Below, in pieces: positions 43,343 to 52,005 of a stretch of 64,000 nucleotides of DNA. A program made the translations under genes and the position numbers. How positions within the stretch are numbered: the stretch's first letter is position 1; every line of letters starts with the position of its first letter. Below the pieces are notes generated by a model. The model saw nothing but the letters and a program-made list of their open reading frames with translations. It did no database searches and was not told where the DNA came from. The stretch is from Flavobacterium sp. ov086 (GTDB taxonomy: Bacteria; Bacteroidota; Bacteroidia; Flavobacteriales; Flavobacteriaceae): contig NZ_FZNL01000001.1 in assembly GCF_900187965.1 (NCBI RefSeq), positions 372,001-436,000 of the forward strand, written 5' to 3'.

Positions 43343-43368
43343 ATAAAGGCAGTAAATACTGCCTTTAT
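43343..43368. terminator. Bidirectional terminator
   Basis: AAAGGCAGT pairs with ACTGCCTTT around a 4-nt loop, between the convergent resolvase and ART-like genes. Confidence 0.75.
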
Positions 43369-43370
43369 CA

Positions 43371-43823
43371 TCAATTAAAAACCTTATATTCGACCCATTC
43401 TCCATTACGATATATTTCAGCTTTAATCCAATTTTCTTTCTTGATAGGTACAAGACTTCCAAACCATTCTTTAGGGCTCGCCCCTTTAACTAATCCCACA
43501 TTTTCCATTCGTTTAGCGTGTTCTAAGTCCATTTTAGCGAGATGTTTGATTTTTCCCCAATGTGTTAATCCAATTGGCTTAACCTGAATTCTAGTACATC
43601 CTAAAATATCTAATTGCTCAGCAAATGTCAATGTTTTGATATTACCAGATTTATCCCGTAAACTTTTTGTTGCTGTGTGTTCCCAATGAGAATTAGTTGA
43701 AACCCATGCACAAGCTTTTTCTTTAGGCGCATATACACTTGCATTTGCAAGTTTAATTTCTCCACTTTCAATAATTTCCTCAAGCCTATATTTTGGTGTG
43801 TAGTGATAGTATTTTATATCCAT
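43371..43823 (-). CDS. Putative ADP-ribosyltransferase-like protein
   Basis: These 150 residues start with MDIKYYHYTPKYRLEEIIES, then GEIKLA. The H-Y-T followed by I-x-x-S-G-x-I pattern is seen at the start of KptA/DarT-like ART-fold proteins. WVSTNSHWEHTATKSLRD matches a conserved block of an uncharacterised family. No clear catalytic Glu is assigned. It could be a toxin, but no antitoxin neighbour is visible. Confidence 0.45.
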   Translation of the reverse strand: MDIKYYHYTPKYRLEEIIESGEIKLANASVYAPKEKACAWVSTNSHWEHTATKSLRDKSGNIKTLTFAEQLDILGCTRIQVKPIGLTHWGKIKHLAKMDLEHAKRMENVGLVKGASPKEWFGSLVPIKKENWIKAEIYRNGEWVEYKVFN

Positions 43824-43844
43824 AATAATGTAAATTTTATATTC

Positions 43845-44978
43845 TTAATAAGTTTGTTTTCCTGAACCTTTACAAACTTGACATAAGCGAACTCCATTGT
43901 AACCGTTAACATAACCACTCCCATTACAGCCTTCGCAATTTGGTCTGCTTGAAAGTGACTCATTTAATCTTTCTCTACTCACGGTTCCGCACTGAGAACA
44001 AACGCCTCCCCTGTAAATTCCTAATCCACAGTGTTTGCATTTTGTTCCATCAGTTGAAAATGCCACATTTGATTGTTTTTCTTTTTCTTTCGCTTCTTCT
44101 ATTCTACTATATTCAGCCTTACGTTTCGCAACAGCAAAATCTGCTTCTAATTCTTTTTTAGCTCGCTTCTTTGCTTGCAGAGTATTTTGTCCCCCTTTAA
44201 TACATCTTACTGAGAAACCATAATTTTGATTATACACATAACTAGTAGGACTCTCTGTTCTATATTCGTTATCTAACTCAACATACTCTGGATATATATT
44301 ATCGCTTTGAAGACTTACATTATTACGATAACTAGAAGTCCACCAATGTGCACGATTCCAATAATGATTATCTTTTTCAATATCATTAAATGCCCCTGAA
44401 TCGTCTCGATAGCCTCCTAACAAAGCATTAAATCCAGTTTCAGAAATCAGTTTTTCTCCTGCTGTAGTTGACCATTGGTCATACCTATCATGACCTAAAA
44501 ATTTCAAAAATATTTCCCATTCATCATTATTTGGAATATGAAACCCCTCTGGTGCTAACCCTCTTTCATCAATTACTGCCCAAAAGTTGTATAGCTTCCC
44601 GTAATAGCTTCTCCCTCCATTTTCAGAGTCATCATTATAATAACACCATGCAGGTTTTTGAAGCCTTCCCGCTTCTTTCCACTCATCGTTGGTTTTAGCT
44701 TCTGAAATACTATCTCCATTTCTAAAAACACTGACATTTAAATTATATTTAGTCCAGTTTTGGTCTCCATAGCTTACTGTTTCAAAACCTGTCCCTTTGA
44801 GATATTGCTCATATTTTTCTTTTTGCAAGAAAGCAATAGAATCCCTTTTTGCTTGTTGACTATCTATAGTATTAATATTGGTATCGGCTGTATGTACCGC
44901 ATTATTTTTTTCGTTTTTATTTTTAGCACAACTAGAGATTAAAACGATAAAAAGAAGAAATAGATAAATTTTATTCAT
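43845..44978 (-). CDS. Lipoprotein with Fib_succ_major domain and cysteine-rich tail
   Basis: These 377 residues begin with a lipobox (IVLISSCAK, Cys at about 17). The middle (about 75-260) is a Fibrobacter-succinogenes-major-paralogous domain (YYGKLYNFWAV, GFHIPNNDEWEIFLKFLG, WWTSSY, GFSVRCIKG). A charged coiled stretch follows, then two CxxC zinc motifs (CKHCGLGIYRGGVCSQCG) and a DnaJ-type CxxCxGxG pair (CEGCNGSGYVNG and CQVCKGSGKQTY). The fusion of a surface domain to a zinc-binding, DnaJ-like tail is unusual. Confidence 0.75.
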   Translation of the reverse strand: MNKIYLFLLFIVLISSCAKNKNEKNNAVHTADTNINTIDSQQAKRDSIAFLQKEKYEQYLKGTGFETVSYGDQNWTKYNLNVSVFRNGDSISEAKTNDEWKEAGRLQKPAWCYYNDDSENGGRSYYGKLYNFWAVIDERGLAPEGFHIPNNDEWEIFLKFLGHDRYDQWSTTAGEKLISETGFNALLGGYRDDSGAFNDIEKDNHYWNRAHWWTSSYRNNVSLQSDNIYPEYVELDNEYRTESPTSYVYNQNYGFSVRCIKGGQNTLQAKKRAKKELEADFAVAKRKAEYSRIEEAKEKEKQSNVAFSTDGTKCKHCGLGIYRGGVCSQCGTVSRERLNESLSSRPNCEGCNGSGYVNGYNGVRLCQVCKGSGKQTY

Positions 44979-44991
44979 AGCAAAGTTTTCT

Positions 44992-45276
44992 TTAATCTGC
45001 TAATTGTACTAATTCATTATAAGCAATCTGAGCTGTTTCTTCAGAATCAAAATCATTCATATCTTCCCAATAACATCTTTCTAAAAAATTATCGTAAATT
45101 GCATATATTACCCAATATGTATTATCATAAAGAATTATTACTCTTTCAATATATTTATCATTGGGGATTCCAAAAATACTATCCTGAAGCTCTACAGCTT
45201 CTCCTCTTAACTTTATCCATTCAATCAACTCATGAATTGTCATGTTTAATTCTAGCAATAACCTTACTTTTTCCAT
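44992..45276 (-). CDS. Hypothetical protein
   Basis: This acidic 94-residue soluble protein has no recognised domain (IHELIEWIKLRGEAVELQDS, then YIERVIILYDNTYWVIYAIY). It lies between the zinc-tail lipoprotein and the 45302 gene on the same strand, probably an operon of three. Confidence 0.55.
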   Translation of the reverse strand: MEKVRLLLELNMTIHELIEWIKLRGEAVELQDSIFGIPNDKYIERVIILYDNTYWVIYAIYDNFLERCYWEDMNDFDSEETAQIAYNELVQLAD

Positions 45277-45301
45277 AATCTATTATTTACGTACTTATTA
45301 A

Positions 45302-45607
45302 TTAGAAACTATTCTTAAATTGGTCTAATATCTTTTGATTTGGACTAGTAAATAGAGCAAAGATATTATCAACATTAGCACTAGATTTAGCATTAATCTT
45401 GATGTTATTTTCTTCAGGTATTAAAGTCACTATAATCTCTCCGACAACTGTCAGCTTTTTGTAGTCCGCTGTTAACTGATTCAATAACTTATTATTTTTA
45501 ACATTTGAAAATCCACCATTTTGGAGAGCCTTTTCTCCTTTTTTTATCCATTCTTCAATATTACCTTTTACAGAAAAGGTTTCTTCTTTGCTTTTTCTTA
45601 TAGCCAT
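45302..45607 (-). CDS. Hypothetical small alpha/beta protein
   Basis: The 101 residues read like a single small domain (FSVKGNIEEWIKKGEKALQN, TVVGEIIVTLIPEENNIKIN, then SSANVDNIFALFTSPNQKIL). The same pattern occurs in Bacteroidota proteins next to SHOCT or zinc-ribbon domains. Function is unknown. Confidence 0.55.
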   Translation of the reverse strand: MAIRKSKEETFSVKGNIEEWIKKGEKALQNGGFSNVKNNKLLNQLTADYKKLTVVGEIIVTLIPEENNIKINAKSSANVDNIFALFTSPNQKILDQFKNSF

Positions 45608-45754
45608 CTTTTTAAGTTTTACTTTAGGTATTGAAATTGATTAAATTCTTTATACTTTCTTTGATTAAAATCTCAAAACTAGTACAAGCATCTTATTAAA
45701 CTTTTACCAATTAGTTATCGTGAAGATTTAACAATTTAACGTTTGGCAACAAAC

Positions 45755-45784
45755 AAAAAAACTATTCATCTCTGAATAGTTTTA
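45755..45784. terminator. Terminator hairpin
   Basis: AAAACTATTC pairs with GAATAGTTTT, loop ATCTCT, A-run on the left. It ends the 45828 lipoprotein transcript. Confidence 0.7.
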
Positions 45785-45827
45785 TAAGGCTTACTGTTTA
45801 TAAATTAATTTCGGAAAAGTCTATTTC

Positions 45828-46445
45828 TTATTTTAAAACTTCGATTTTAATTCTGTAATTACCACTAACTGGAACATCAATATTCTTATTAAGAAACGTA
45901 CAGTTAAAATTTCCTTCAACAATATAGTATTTAGCTTCAGAATCCTCCGATAAAAAATCAACTTTGGTTATTTTGTGAATACTTTGAGCATTTGGTTTTA
46001 AATGCAAATAAGTATCTGTGCTTTTATCTTCATAAACAATACTTAAATCATTATTCAGATTACAAAAATCACTGTCAATCCCATCTGTAGAAAATGCCCA
46101 GACACTATTTGTATCTACTGTTCTAGTATTAAGAATGTTGTTTTTTTGCGTATTTGAATAGTCAATTAAATTTTCAAAATGTGCAAAACTAACTTCGATA
46201 AATAACGATGAGTTTTCTACTTCACCAACATATTGTAAAAATAAATCTCCATTATCCAAACAATTCTCCTGACCACTAAAACCCGTTGAATATAATCCTT
46301 CACTTGTATAATTTTTTCCTGAAACATTTATTTGCAAAAACAAATTGTCACTTAATTTATCTTCATCAGAACTGGTACAACTATATGATATTATCATAAG
46401 AAAAGCACAGAAAAAAATCTTCGTAAGTAATTTTAAATTATTCAT
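45828..46445 (-). CDS. Lipoprotein of unknown function
   Basis: The ATG at 46445 (MNNLKLLTKIFFCAFLMIIS) gives a lipobox with Cys near residue 23 (SYSCTSSDEDK). The rest is strand-rich and acidic, without a recognised domain. It lies 100 bp downstream of the histidine kinase on the same strand. Confidence 0.65.
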   Translation of the reverse strand: MNNLKLLTKIFFCAFLMIISYSCTSSDEDKLSDNLFLQINVSGKNYTSEGLYSTGFSGQENCLDNGDLFLQYVGEVENSSLFIEVSFAHFENLIDYSNTQKNNILNTRTVDTNSVWAFSTDGIDSDFCNLNNDLSIVYEDKSTDTYLHLKPNAQSIHKITKVDFLSEDSEAKYYIVEGNFNCTFLNKNIDVPVSGNYRIKIEVLK

Positions 46446-46546
46446 AGTTTTGTTTTTAAGATTAATATAGAGCAAAACTACTTCTACAGAAATATTAAAA
46501 TTTGAACAACTAGTTCTCGTACAGATTTTATGATTAATCGTAAAAA

Positions 46547-49500
46547 TTATAGAATTTGAAGACGTAATTCTACCGTTGTCCCTTCATTTAGTTCTGAAGA
46601 AATCAATATTGGATTCAAGTTATTAGGTTGGAATAACGATATTCTTTCTTTAGCTAAATCTATTCCTTTTGAAGCATGAAGTTTATTAAGGTTTCTAAAC
46701 TCCATTCCTTTACCATTATCTAAAATTTGTATGTAAACAATATTTTTAACTAGCTTAAAAGAAAGCAATAATTTTGGGCTTATTGAATGAGAATCGAAGG
46801 CATGGACGAATACATTTTCAATAAATGGCTGAATTAGCATTGGAGGAATTTCAACTTCAAATAAATCTAATTCTTCAGCAACGGTAAGCTCAAACTGAAT
46901 GTGATTTCTAAATCTCATATTTTCTAGGGCAACATAAGATTTTAGATATTCAATTTCGTCAGATAATGCAATTTTTTGAATTGACGAATTATTTAATGTT
47001 TGACGAATTATCTTCGAAAATTCTCCCATATACATTAAGGCATCATCTGTGTTATTATCGATGATATAATTCTGGATAGAGTTCATTGCGTTAAAGATAA
47101 AATGAGGGTTCATTTGGCTTTGCAATGCCTCCATTTTTGTTTCCGCTAAACGTTTTTGAACCTCTGCCTTTGCCCGTTCCTGCTTTTTTATGATACGAAT
47201 ACGATTAATATAAATTAGGTATCCACATACAAAAACAAAAATAAAACAGCTTATTAAAAACCACCAAGTTTTCCAAAAAGGCGCAGTTATTACAATATTT
47301 AAAATATCATTTGACGATATTTGACCAGAGTGTAAATCTTTGGTTAGTAATCTAATTTTATAATTGCCATCTGGCAGATAAGTAAGATTGATATTTTTAT
47401 CTTTTGTCCATTTACTCCAATTTGAATTAGTTAATCCAAATAGCTTATATCGGTATTCTAGCTTATTAGGGTATTGTGCAAATTGAGGTTCAAATGCAAC
47501 CGAAATCGTATTCCTGTTATATGGTAATTCAATTTTGTCCGAATTATAATATAACCATTTAAAACTATTTTGATTAATCTTCTCGAAGTTAACTTCAATT
47601 CCTGTAACTTTTACTTTTATAAGATTACTTTCGGCTTTGATGTAATCTTTAAAGTCATACTCATAGTAACCGTCCTGAGTTCCAATTTTTAAAATAGTTC
47701 CTTCAATATTTGAGGAAGTAAAAATTTTAGTCCTTAAGCCTTGTTCCTCATCAATTAATCTAATACTGCCGTTTTTATAAATATTTAAACCCTTTTCAGT
47801 ACCTATAAACAAAAAGTCTTTGTAGCATTCCAAAAATGAAATTGAATTACCAATTAACTCTTTTCGATTAATTTTTTTAATTACTTTAAATCCTTTTGAA
47901 ACATCAATAACAAAAACATCTCCGAAAGAATTTGCAATTACAAGTTCACTTTTATCATTAACTTTAGCCTGAACAAGTTCTTTTTCATTCCATATCTTAT
48001 TTAAATCACAAGAAAAGGAGTTATCGTTTTGAAAGATATACAACCCACCTGATGAAGAAGCTATATAATATTTACCATATAAAGAATAAATGGCGAAAGC
48101 ATCCCTTGGAGTATTTTCGTCTGACAACTCATATATTTTAAAACCTTTATTATTTCTAAAATTTTCTGATTTATAAAACTTGCCATAAGCAACTTGATAA
48201 ATTATTGAATTTTGATTCAAAAAATTATAAGCGCTTACAGAATACGGAGAATAAAGCGTTATTTGTCCTTTAGAATTAATTCCAAACAATCCAATCGTTG
48301 AATTGACCCAAATAACTGAATTCACTAACTGAATACTTCTTAACTCAATACCTTTTAGTTCCTTTGCATCAGAAGACACATTGTGTTCAAAATATCTAAA
48401 TATTGAATTTTCTTTATACCATTTACTAGCAAAATTATAAAACATCTGATTTGTGATTTCAGTAGTAATTTCTTTTCCGCTAAGAAATAGTAGCCCATCC
48501 TTATGTAGAATAAGCTCATTATTCCCCATCTTCTTAAGACATACTATATCTAGTTTTGATTTATTATAAAATGATGAAGGATAATATTTAATCTGTTGTT
48601 TCAAATCAATTTTAAATAGTCCTTTATTTATAGTCCCTATATATAAGTTGTCAGTTGGAGAATCATAAAATAAACTCCAAATTTCAGAGCTTTCGACACC
48701 AAACTCTTTATTAAGATTAACGAGTTTATTATTTACTTCCTTATAAATCCCCCCCGTAGCAAAATTAATTCCATTACCTGCTACATAAGTCACTCCTCTT
48801 TTATCAGTGACAAAATTCCAAAAAACACTACTCCCAAAACGAATGTTGGATTCTTCATTTTTTAAATAATCGGTAATGTAAATTTTGCTTATGGATTTAC
48901 CAATTGCATCACTATGACAAATAAAAAGACTATCATTTTTCTTATGAATTGAAAATATATCTGGTTCTTTATGATTTATCAATTTTATACTTTCTGTAGA
49001 TAAATCAACCCGCCAAAAACCATCATTAAAAGTTCCAAAATAGATTTTAGAGTTAATTTCAACAAAATCCATGACTTGAAATAAATTCCTGCAACCAACA
49101 ATTTTCTTACTGAAAATGATTTTTTTAGAATTGATATCAAGCACAGAAATTCCAAATTCTGTTCCTACATAAAGGAAATCTTTATGAATAAATAAACGTC
49201 GGATTTTGTCATGAATTAGTCCTTTCTTTTTATCAACGACTTCAAATTTTTTGCCATCATAAAAAGTCAAACCCCCTCCATGACTACCAAACCACATATT
49301 ATGATTTCTATCTTCAACGATTGCCCAACAGTTATTATGAGCCAACCCATCAGAAACATAGTAATTCTTTACTCCTCCATTTTGAATTGCTGATAATCCA
49401 TTTGCCGTTCCAACCCACAGAATTCCCCTGCTATCTTTGTATATGGAATAAACACTATTATTTGGCAGTCCATCAATTGTTGAGAAATTCTCTGATGGAA

Positions 49501-49573
49501 ATTGTTGAGAAAAAGCTATTTCAACAAAACAAAGCAGTATAAATAAAAGGTTACTTTTTCTGAATGATAGCAT
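46547..49573 (-). CDS. Two-component propeller sensor histidine kinase, LytS-like
   Basis: These 1008 residues have a signal peptide (ends near AFSQ). Repeated two-component-propeller blades follow (PNNSVYSIYKDSRGILWVGT, NHNMWFGSHGGGLTFYDGKK), then a Y_Y_Y domain (LEYRYKLFGLTNSNWSKW), one membrane helix (about 765-785), and a His_kinase catalytic region with the phospho-acceptor in MNPHFIFNAMNSIQNYI (about residue 825). A HATPase part ends it (NGKGMEF). No response-regulator domain is fused, so this is not a full hybrid system. It probably senses a surface ligand and acts on the LytTR regulator whose gene overlaps its start by 23 bp. Confidence 0.9.
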   Translation of the reverse strand: MLSFRKSNLLFILLCFVEIAFSQQFPSENFSTIDGLPNNSVYSIYKDSRGILWVGTANGLSAIQNGGVKNYYVSDGLAHNNCWAIVEDRNHNMWFGSHGGGLTFYDGKKFEVVDKKKGLIHDKIRRLFIHKDFLYVGTEFGISVLDINSKKIIFSKKIVGCRNLFQVMDFVEINSKIYFGTFNDGFWRVDLSTESIKLINHKEPDIFSIHKKNDSLFICHSDAIGKSISKIYITDYLKNEESNIRFGSSVFWNFVTDKRGVTYVAGNGINFATGGIYKEVNNKLVNLNKEFGVESSEIWSLFYDSPTDNLYIGTINKGLFKIDLKQQIKYYPSSFYNKSKLDIVCLKKMGNNELILHKDGLLFLSGKEITTEITNQMFYNFASKWYKENSIFRYFEHNVSSDAKELKGIELRSIQLVNSVIWVNSTIGLFGINSKGQITLYSPYSVSAYNFLNQNSIIYQVAYGKFYKSENFRNNKGFKIYELSDENTPRDAFAIYSLYGKYYIASSSGGLYIFQNDNSFSCDLNKIWNEKELVQAKVNDKSELVIANSFGDVFVIDVSKGFKVIKKINRKELIGNSISFLECYKDFLFIGTEKGLNIYKNGSIRLIDEEQGLRTKIFTSSNIEGTILKIGTQDGYYEYDFKDYIKAESNLIKVKVTGIEVNFEKINQNSFKWLYYNSDKIELPYNRNTISVAFEPQFAQYPNKLEYRYKLFGLTNSNWSKWTKDKNINLTYLPDGNYKIRLLTKDLHSGQISSNDILNIVITAPFWKTWWFLISCFIFVFVCGYLIYINRIRIIKKQERAKAEVQKRLAETKMEALQSQMNPHFIFNAMNSIQNYIIDNNTDDALMYMGEFSKIIRQTLNNSSIQKIALSDEIEYLKSYVALENMRFRNHIQFELTVAEELDLFEVEIPPMLIQPFIENVFVHAFDSHSISPKLLLSFKLVKNIVYIQILDNGKGMEFRNLNKLHASKGIDLAKERISLFQPNNLNPILISSELNEGTTVELRLQIL

Positions 49574-50306
49574 TTATAAATTCTTCTTTTTTTCTAACAG
49601 ATACAGGAAGACTTTCCCCATTGCTAAGTTCTACAAGGAGTTCATTGGTTTTGTTAAATCGGGTAACATAATTCAGATTTACTAAATATGATTTATGAAT
49701 TCTTTGAAAAATGGAACTTGGAAGAAGCTCTTCAATGTATTTCAATGTTTTAGACAAAGTAATATTTCTGCCATCTAAGCAAACAATTTTACAATAGTTA
49801 CTATCTGCTTCACAATACAGTATTGCGTTCGTTTTAAGCAACTCAAATCCATTTTCTGTTGGTAATGCTATCCTATTGTATTCTGAGCCACCAGTATCGA
49901 TATTTTCTAAAAGCAATCTTAGTTTTTCTTCTTGCGATGCCTTATTTTGTTTGCTATCATACTTTTTAATAGTCTCCAACAAATCGATATAATTGATTGG
50001 TTTTAATAGATAATCTAAAGCACTACATTTTATAGCGTCAATTGCAAACTCAGTATGAGCGGTAGTAAAAATGACTTCAAATTTTACTTTATTTAATTCT
50101 TTAAAAAGTTGAAAACCATTTTTATTAGGCATTTGCACATCTAAAAAAACTAATTCTGGATTAAATTTTTCAATAGATATGATAGCTTCATCGACATTTT
50201 CACATTTGTCAAGAATTAGAAACTTTTCGGGAAAATAGCGGGTTAAAAGCTTTTCCAGAAATTCTCTAGCGTTATATTCATCGTCTACAATAATGGTCTT
50301 AATCAT
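49551..50306 (-). CDS. LytTR-family response regulator
   Basis: These 251 residues hold a receiver domain (phospho-Asp in PELVFLDVQMPNKNGFQLF, about 56; Lys in LKPINYIDLL) and a C-terminal LytTR DNA-binding domain (about 150-245; ILYCEADSNYCKIVCLDGRN, FQRIHKSYLVNLNYV). It is the partner of the overlapping kinase. The transcription order is regulator, then kinase, then lipoprotein. Confidence 0.93.
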   Translation of the reverse strand: MIKTIIVDDEYNAREFLEKLLTRYFPEKFLILDKCENVDEAIISIEKFNPELVFLDVQMPNKNGFQLFKELNKVKFEVIFTTAHTEFAIDAIKCSALDYLLKPINYIDLLETIKKYDSKQNKASQEEKLRLLLENIDTGGSEYNRIALPTENGFELLKTNAILYCEADSNYCKIVCLDGRNITLSKTLKYIEELLPSSIFQRIHKSYLVNLNYVTRFNKTNELLVELSNGESLPVSVRKKEEFINAIIQKK

Positions 50307-50393
50307 TTTATAAATGTAAAAAGATTTTAAAGAATTCCGAGAGTTGAATTAGTAAACGTATTGAAATTGCAATTACACGTAAATCCTTAAATA

Positions 50394-51248
50394 TTATTCA
50401 TTTTTAATCACTGGATTTCCATGTACATCATAATCAGTTGTAACTCCATTATCGTTATCAATGGTTTGTTTTATTATTCCATCCTCAGAATATCTTTTAG
50501 ATTCCCCAATTAAAACGCCGTTTGAATAGTTTTCAATTTTGCTAGCATTTCCATTTTGAAAATACCAAATACATTTACCATTATACTTCCCCATTATAGA
50601 ATTGGTTCTAACTTCTAACTGTCCATTTTTTTCATAATATCTAACAAATTCTCCATCTGACAAACCATCTACAAAGTTTTCTTTAGATTTAATTTTTCCG
50701 TTTTCATAATAAGATATACTTTGACCATCTGGTTTTCCATAGACGTATTTCATTTTATACATTAATTGCCCATTTTCATAATACCGAACAGACTCGTCAA
50801 TTTGAATACCTCCTGTGTAATTATCCCTACTTCTTAATTGACCACTGGGATAATATGCAATCGTTTCTCCTTCTTTTTTAGTCCCCATACTTCTCATCTT
50901 ACTCTCTATTTTACCATTTTCAAAATAAGAAACCAGTATTCTAACATCTGTGCCTTGTACTATATCTCTTGTTGTAGTCCCTTTTGGCTTAACTATTATT
51001 AAGCTTATTTGTCCATTATCATGGTAACCTGTTTCTTCAAAAGTAAACCCAGAATATTCACGTAGGATTTTATCATTTGTATTTGTAGATTCTAGTTTAT
51101 CTTCGAATTCCTCTTTTCCCAATTCTTTAGAAATTGAACCTTTTGTAATTGAAGAAACGGTTGAGGCTGTTTCAACATTTTGAGCTTTTTTATTAGTACA
51201 GGAAGTTAAAACATTCAGTAATATTACAAATAATAGAGTTTTTTTCAT
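50394..51248 (-). CDS. YwqK-family (MORN-like repeat) lipoprotein
   Basis: This 284-residue lipoprotein (LLNVLTSCTNK, Cys at about 17) has about six repeats of the form xYYxNGxhxxxxxYxxG (AYYPSGQLRSRDNYTGGI, RYYENGQLMYKMKYVYG, SYYENGKIKSKENFVDG). Databases call such proteins YwqK-family antitoxins, but that label comes from a Bacillus locus and is not evidence of antitoxin function here. It is divergent from a small XRE gene, with a perfect palindrome between them. Confidence 0.8.
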   Translation of the reverse strand: MKKTLLFVILLNVLTSCTNKKAQNVETASTVSSITKGSISKELGKEEFEDKLESTNTNDKILREYSGFTFEETGYHDNGQISLIIVKPKGTTTRDIVQGTDVRILVSYFENGKIESKMRSMGTKKEGETIAYYPSGQLRSRDNYTGGIQIDESVRYYENGQLMYKMKYVYGKPDGQSISYYENGKIKSKENFVDGLSDGEFVRYYEKNGQLEVRTNSIMGKYNGKCIWYFQNGNASKIENYSNGVLIGESKRYSEDGIIKQTIDNDNGVTTDYDVHGNPVIKNE

Positions 51249-51309
51249 CTTTAAAGATTTTACAATTTTTAAGTTTTTCTTTTTGCATTTATTTTTTCAA
51301 ATATACAAA

Positions 51310-51329
51310 TTATAGCACATGTGCTATAA
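51310..51329. promoter_or_regulatory. Perfect 20-bp palindromic operator
   Basis: TTATAGCACATGTGCTATAA is a perfect palindrome. It lies 34 bp before the XRE GTG start and 61 bp before the YwqK start, well placed to control both. Confidence 0.7.
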
Positions 51330-51362
51330 TAATTTTATTATTAATACCTTCATTTTGATGGA

Positions 51363-51635
51363 GTGAAAAAGGATGATAATAAATCAAGAAAATTAATCTT
51401 CGATGAAGAAGGTTTAAAGTTGCTTGCTAAGCGACTAAAAGAAATACGCTCTGAAAAAGGTTTATCGCAAGAAGAACTGGCTTATCGTTCCGAAATAACT
51501 TTATCTCAAATTGCGAGAATTGAGACTGTAAGAATAAATCCCACAGTTAGCACAATATTCAAAATTGCTCGCGCCTTAGAAGTACCACTAAACGAGTTAT
51601 TTAATTTTGAATTAACACCAAGCCCAAATGAATAA
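51363..51635 (+). CDS. Small XRE-family regulator
   Basis: This 90-residue single-domain Cro/C1 protein has an HTH at about 20-75 (KRLKEIRSEKGLSQEELAYR, then TLSQIARIETVRINPTVSTI). It starts with GTG. The start is chosen by frame and spacing from the operator. It probably binds the 51310 palindrome, controlling itself and the divergent lipoprotein. Confidence 0.85.
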   Translation: MKKDDNKSRKLIFDEEGLKLLAKRLKEIRSEKGLSQEELAYRSEITLSQIARIETVRINPTVSTIFKIARALEVPLNELFNFELTPSPNE

Positions 51636-51657
51636 CTTAAGGTATTAAGTAATACAA

Positions 51658-51690
51658 AAGAAGCCACTTCTGTAAAAAGTGGCTTCTTCA
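51658..51690. terminator. Bidirectional terminator
   Basis: AAGAAGCCACTT pairs with AAGTGGCTTCTT around a short loop, after the XRE stop. Confidence 0.8.
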
Positions 51691-51776
51691 TATTTAAAAA
51701 CTACACTAATCTTCAAATATGAATAATAAAGATAGTAATCCTTTTGGTATCATCATCTAAAATTTAAAATAGTAAT

Positions 51777-51932
51777 TTAGCGACGTCCAAAAAGATTTAT
51801 AAAAATAAAAACTACGACGAAAAATCCTAAAATGTAGAAAAGAAATAAAAAATCTCCAGCAAATATCATTAGAGCAATTGCCCCAAAAATAGCTAGCAAT
51901 AGAATACTTCCACCCTGATTTTTATTACTCAT
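51777..51932 (-). CDS. Small two-helix membrane protein (51 aa)
   Basis: The ORF runs from ATG at 51930-51932 to TAA at 51777-51779. MSNKNQGGS is followed by a hydrophobic helix (ILLLAIFGAIALMIFAGDF), a second helix (LFLFYILGFFVVVFIFINLF) and GRR. The shape and clean start argue for a real gene. Function is unknown; small membrane peptides in defence islands can be toxins. Confidence 0.5.
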   Translation of the reverse strand: MSNKNQGGSILLLAIFGAIALMIFAGDFLFLFYILGFFVVVFIFINLFGRR

Positions 51933-52005
51933 AAAATAATTATTAATACAATTCTAATCTCTAATAATCATACATACTTGGAGATTTTAGTTTTATTTAA
52001 TTAAT

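Noticed and set aside
43940..44223. Phe/Ser-rich plus-strand ORFs opposite the zinc-tail lipoprotein
   Set aside because: Frame shadows; the opposite strand encodes conserved CxxC motifs.
50394..51248. Calling the YwqK-like lipoprotein an antitoxin
   Set aside because: The repeats identify only a MORN/YwqK-like protein; no toxin gene is adjacent.
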